Shown here: in pieces, positions 6,717 to 8,808 of the stretch
Layout: every line of letters begins with the position of its first letter
Numbering within the stretch: position 1 is the stretch's first letter
NCBI GenBank assembly: GCA_035623615.1
Contig: DASPTB010000057.1
Coordinates: forward strand, 1-8,808
Origin: DASPTB01 sp035623615
GTDB lineage: Bacteria; Actinomycetota; UBA4738
Direction of reading: 5' to 3'
Length of the DNA stretch: 8,808 nt
Position numbers and translations under genes: made by a program
The notes under the pieces: generated by a model
The model's database searches: none
What the model was told of the DNA's origin: nothing
What the model saw: the letters and a program-made list of their open reading frames with translations, nothing else

Positions 6717-8318
6717 TCAGAGAGCCTTGTCCTTGCGGATCTCCCTGACCGCGTGGTGCCCGGGGAGGCCGTTCACCCCGCCGCCCGCGTGCGTGGCGCT
6801 CGACGCCTGGTATAGCCCCTTGATCGGCGTGCGGTAGTCGGCGTACCCGACCGCCGGACGCATGTGGAACAGCTGGTCGACGGTGAGCTCGCCGTGGAAG
6901 ATGTTGCCGCCGATCAGTCCGTACTCCTGCTCCATCTCGTACGGCCCGATGATCTGCCGGTGCAGGATCAGCTTCCGAAAACCCGGCGCCACCTCCTCGA
7001 ACCGCTGGGTCAGGCGGTCCGCGTACGCCTCGAGTTCCTCGTGGTGGGGCTCCTCGCTCCACGTGTCCGGCACCCACTGCGTGAACATCGACATGATGTG
7101 CTTGCCCTCCGGCGCGAGCGTTTTGTCGAACACGGTCGGGATCTCGCAATCGGAGAACGGCGACGTTGCGGCCTTTCCGGACCGGGCTTCCTGGAACGCA
7201 GTCTCCAGGTAGTCGAGGTCCTCCATGATGCTGATCGCGCCGCCGTGGATCTCCGGGTCGAACCCCGGGTTCGCCGTGAACTCCGGCAGTCCGTCGAGCG
7301 CGAGATTGATCTTCACCGTGCCCGACCGCGACCGCCAGTGCTCGATGTCGTGGACGAACTCGTCGGGGAGCTGCGCGCGGTCGATCTGCTGCAGGAACGT
7401 GATCTGCGGGTGACAGGCGGTCACGACGACCTTCGCGCGGAGCTCCTCGCCACCCTCGAGCACCACGCCCGTCGCGCGGCCGCTGCGCACGAGGATCTTC
7501 TCGACCGGCGCGTTCACGCGCACCGTCGCGCCGAACCGTTCCGCCGACGACCGAATAGCGTCGGAGACCGCGCCCATCCCGCCCTCCGGCATGCCCCACG
7601 ACGCCACCTGCCCCTCGACTTCTTCGCCGACCGAGTGGTGCATGAGGACGTACGCAGTGCCGGGCGCCATCGGCCCCGCCCACGTCCCGATGATCCCGTT
7701 GACCGACTGGACGCCGATGACGACGGGATCTTCGAACCACCGCTCGAGGAGGTCCGCGGCGCTCATCGTGAACAGGCGGGTGATGTCGGCGACCGTGCGC
7801 TCATCCAAGTCCTTGCGCAGCGACCACGCGAGGCGGCCGACGTCAATCGCGTCGCGGAAGCTCGTCGACGAGATGTGCGGTGGCGTGCGATCGAGCAGCG
7901 GATGCATGAACTTGGCGATGCGCCCGATCCACTCGTAGAAGGGCCCGACGGCGTCCGCGTCCTTCTTCGAATACTGGCAGTAGGAGTCGTACGAGCGCTG
8001 GTCCTCGCCCTCGATCAGCGCGCGCCCGTCGGGGTGAGGGGTGTATCCGAGCCCCAGCGGGTTCACCTTGTAGCCGTGATCCTTCAGTCCGAGGTCCTTC
8101 ACGATGTAGGGCGGCATCAGGCTGATCGTGTAGCTGAGCGTCGTGACTTTGAACTCGGGCGCGTCGGCCCAGGGACTGCTCGTGTCCGCGGCGCCGCCCG
8201 TCTTGTCGCGCTTCTCGAGAACGACGACGCTCTTGCCGAACTTCGCGAGGTACGCGGCGGCGACCAGGCCGTTGTGCCCGCCGCCGATCACGATCGCGTC
8301 GTAGGTGTTCGCTGCCAC
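6717..8318 (-). CDS. FAD-dependent oxidoreductase of the phytoene desaturase/PYROXD2 class
   Basis: This 533-residue flavoprotein resembles the CrtI/amine-oxidase superfamily, closest in style to PYROXD2-like proteins rather than true carotenoid desaturases. The N-terminal Rossmann motif is IVIGGGHNGLVAAAYLA (GGGHNG at 12-17), followed by VVVLEK, whose Glu35 should bind the FAD ribose. The GG pair at 41-42 and a C-terminal FAD signature THAGGGVNGLPGH (509-521) complete the cofactor site. The length fits the family. No signal peptide or membrane helix is obvious. The start is a GTG at 8318 with AAAGG eight bases upstream; the nearby upstream ATG at 8341 is out of frame. No carotenoid genes are nearby. 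Instead it is divergent from a DmdA/GcvT-like gene, so oxidation of a methylated amine, sulfur or similar small compound is plausible but unproven. The substrate is unknown. Confidence 0.9.
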   Translation of the reverse strand: MAANTYDAIVIGGGHNGLVAAAYLAKFGKSVVVLEKRDKTGGAADTSSPWADAPEFKVTTLSYTISLMPPYIVKDLGLKDHGYKVNPLGLGYTPHPDGRALIEGEDQRSYDSYCQYSKKDADAVGPFYEWIGRIAKFMHPLLDRTPPHISSTSFRDAIDVGRLAWSLRKDLDERTVADITRLFTMSAADLLERWFEDPVVIGVQSVNGIIGTWAGPMAPGTAYVLMHHSVGEEVEGQVASWGMPEGGMGAVSDAIRSSAERFGATVRVNAPVEKILVRSGRATGVVLEGGEELRAKVVVTACHPQITFLQQIDRAQLPDEFVHDIEHWRSRSGTVKINLALDGLPEFTANPGFDPEIHGGAISIMEDLDYLETAFQEARSGKAATSPFSDCEIPTVFDKTLAPEGKHIMSMFTQWVPDTWSEEPHHEELEAYADRLTQRFEEVAPGFRKLILHRQIIGPYEMEQEYGLIGGNIFHGELTVDQLFHMRPAVGYADYRTPIKGLYQASSATHAGGGVNGLPGHHAVREIRKDKAL

Positions 8319-8326
8319 CGAGGTCG

Positions 8327-8334
8327 CCTTTCCC
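8327..8334 (-). promoter_or_regulatory. Ribosome binding site of the flavoprotein gene
   Basis: GGGAAAGG on the minus strand ends eight bases before the GTG at 8318. It decides in favour of this GTG, since the ATG at 8341 lies upstream of it and in another frame. Confidence 0.6.
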
Positions 8335-8350
8335 TTTCCATGAGGTCGAG

Positions 8351-8366
8351 CCCCCGGTCCCGGGGG
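8351..8366. repeat. GC-rich hairpin in the divergent intergenic region
   Basis: CCCCCGG and CCGGGGG form a perfect 7-bp stem, less one or two pairs at the tight TC loop. It lies between the flavoprotein's probable -10 box and its ribosome binding site, so it would form at the extreme 5' end of that mRNA. It could protect the transcript or be a protein-binding site. There is no T-tract, so it is not a terminator. Confidence 0.4.
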
Positions 8367-8373
8367 TCGCCAG

Positions 8374-8379
8374 ATGATA
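8374..8379 (-). promoter_or_regulatory. Candidate -10 box (TATCAT) of the flavoprotein gene
   Basis: TATCAT on the minus strand matches the -10 consensus at five of six positions. It would start transcription near 8367, giving a leader of about 49 bases that holds the hairpin and the ribosome binding site. Its -35 position falls on the -10 box of the divergent gene and is a poor match. Confidence 0.4.
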
Positions 8380-8397
8380 CCGGGCCGCCTTCGCCGC

Positions 8398-8403
8398 TAG
8401 AGT
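8398..8403 (+). promoter_or_regulatory. Candidate -10 box (TAGAGT) of the DmdA/GcvT-like gene
   Basis: TAGAGT fits TAnnnT and would start transcription near 8410, leaving a leader of about 22 bases that contains the ribosome binding site at 8420-8426. The -35 position 17 bases upstream coincides with the -10 of the opposing promoter and does not resemble TTGACA. Confidence 0.4.
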
Positions 8404-8419
8404 GGCCGCCCACACCGAC

Positions 8420-8426
8420 AAGGGGG
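8420..8426 (+). promoter_or_regulatory. Ribosome binding site of the DmdA/GcvT-like gene
   Basis: AAGGGGG lies five bases before the ATG at 8432 and supports that start codon. Confidence 0.6.
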
Positions 8427-8431
8427 CTGCG

Positions 8432-8808
8432 ATGGAAACGACGTCGACGGGAGCGCTCGCTTCGGGCAGCACGACGCTCTACTTCGGACCCTGGTACCGG
8501 CGCTCGCCGTTCTTCGAGGCGACGCTTCGGGACGGGTGCACGGCCTACGACATCTACAACCACATGTACCTGCCCGGCTACTTCGACGACATCACCAAGG
8601 AATACTGGGCGCTCGTCAACGACGTCGTGATCTACGACGTCGGCGTGGAGCGCACCGTCCAGGTGAGCGGTCCCGACGCCGATCGCCTGATCGACAGGAT
8701 CACGTGCCGCGACCTGACGAAGTGCGCCGTCAAGCAGGGCAAGTACATGATCGTGACGGCGCCGGACGGCGGCATCGTGAACGACCCCGTGCTGCTGCAC
8801 GTCGACGA
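8432..8808 (+). CDS. DmdA-like GcvT-family tetrahydrofolate methyltransferase/demethylase, N-terminal part
   Basis: The first 125 codons are present and the gene runs off the right edge. After a short variable start comes the 'RRSPFF' and 'YDIYNHMYLP' region (residues 23-48), typical of DMSP demethylase DmdA and relatives. Then come YDVGVERTVQVSGPDADRL (68-86), TCRDLT (91-96) and GGIVNDPVLL (113-122), the core of the GcvT folate-binding fold. T-protein of the glycine cleavage system usually has DD where this has ND, and DmdA also has ND, so a DmdA-like demethylase is a better guess than glycine cleavage. Such enzymes move a methyl group from a small substrate to tetrahydrofolate. The substrate (DMSP or another methylated compound) cannot be decided from this part. 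The start is fixed by AAGGGGG five bases upstream. The gene is divergent from the FAD oxidoreductase. Confidence 0.85.
   Translation, partial: METTSTGALASGSTTLYFGPWYRRSPFFEATLRDGCTAYDIYNHMYLPGYFDDITKEYWALVNDVVIYDVGVERTVQVSGPDADRLIDRITCRDLTKCAVKQGKYMIVTAPDGGIVNDPVLLHVD

Noticed and set aside
3658..6837. A 1059-codon open frame on the plus strand, antisense to the cyclase
   Set aside because: It is low-complexity, rich in Arg/Gly/His/Glu, and shows no recognisable domain, while the opposite strand encodes a protein with many intact motifs. Long antisense frames are expected in GC-rich genes.
6864..8630. A 588-codon plus-strand frame antisense to the flavoprotein and running into the DmdA-like gene
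   Set aside because: It is a shadow of the flavoprotein and crosses the divergent promoter region. Its composition is Arg/Asp-rich with no motif.

Overview
This is a GC-rich fragment with dense, G/C-ending codon use. Long stop-free frames run antisense to the real genes, which is typical of high-GC genomes. Several genes begin at or within a few bases of the expected transcription start, 6-9 bases after a TAnnnT -10 box and without a Shine-Dalgarno sequence. Together with the gene content (a zinc-ribbon/cyclase/AAA/TPR protein, a PYROXD2-like flavoprotein, a DmdA/GcvT-like protein) this suggests an actinobacterium, possibly an uncultured Acidimicrobiia- or Thermoleophilia-like lineage. The taxonomic call is inference.

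Layout. At the left edge (1-96, minus) is the first 32 codons of an ABC transporter ATPase, divergent from a multi-pass membrane protein of unknown function (224-1105, plus). That gene converges on a PHB-depolymerase/LpqC-type esterase (1130-2089, minus) with a complete Ser-Asp-His triad. Next is a 356-base stretch (2090-2445) without an intact gene. It holds two inverted repeats just upstream of the esterase, a stranded fragment of a phage-type DNA adenine methyltransferase (about 2203-2397, plus) and an inverted repeat. It ends at a tRNA-Arg(CCU) gene (2446-2521, minus). The fragment lies on the 3' side of the tRNA, where integrating elements usually sit, so it is probably the relic of a lost mobile element.

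After the tRNA comes a small four-helix membrane protein (2719-3177, plus). It converges on a 1166-residue signalling protein (3193-6693, minus): two N-terminal zinc ribbons, a class III adenylate cyclase domain with all the catalytic residues I looked for, an AAA/NTPase module and a long TPR-like tail. Immediately upstream on the same strand is a 533-residue FAD-dependent oxidoreductase of the phytoene desaturase/PYROXD2 class (6717-8318, minus). Divergent from it across 113 bases is the start of a DmdA-like, GcvT-family folate-dependent methyltransferase/demethylase (8432 to the right edge, plus).

How the genes relate. The flavoprotein and the DmdA/GcvT-like protein share a compact divergent promoter region and may form a one-carbon or methyl-group catabolic module; their substrate cannot be read from the sequence. 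The cyclase is only 23 bases downstream of the flavoprotein but has its own -10 box in that gap, so it may be both read through and independently transcribed. The other genes look like ordinary chromosomal background. I see no CRISPR array, intact insertion sequence, rRNA or replication origin. The most unusual spot is the tRNA-linked methyltransferase relic.
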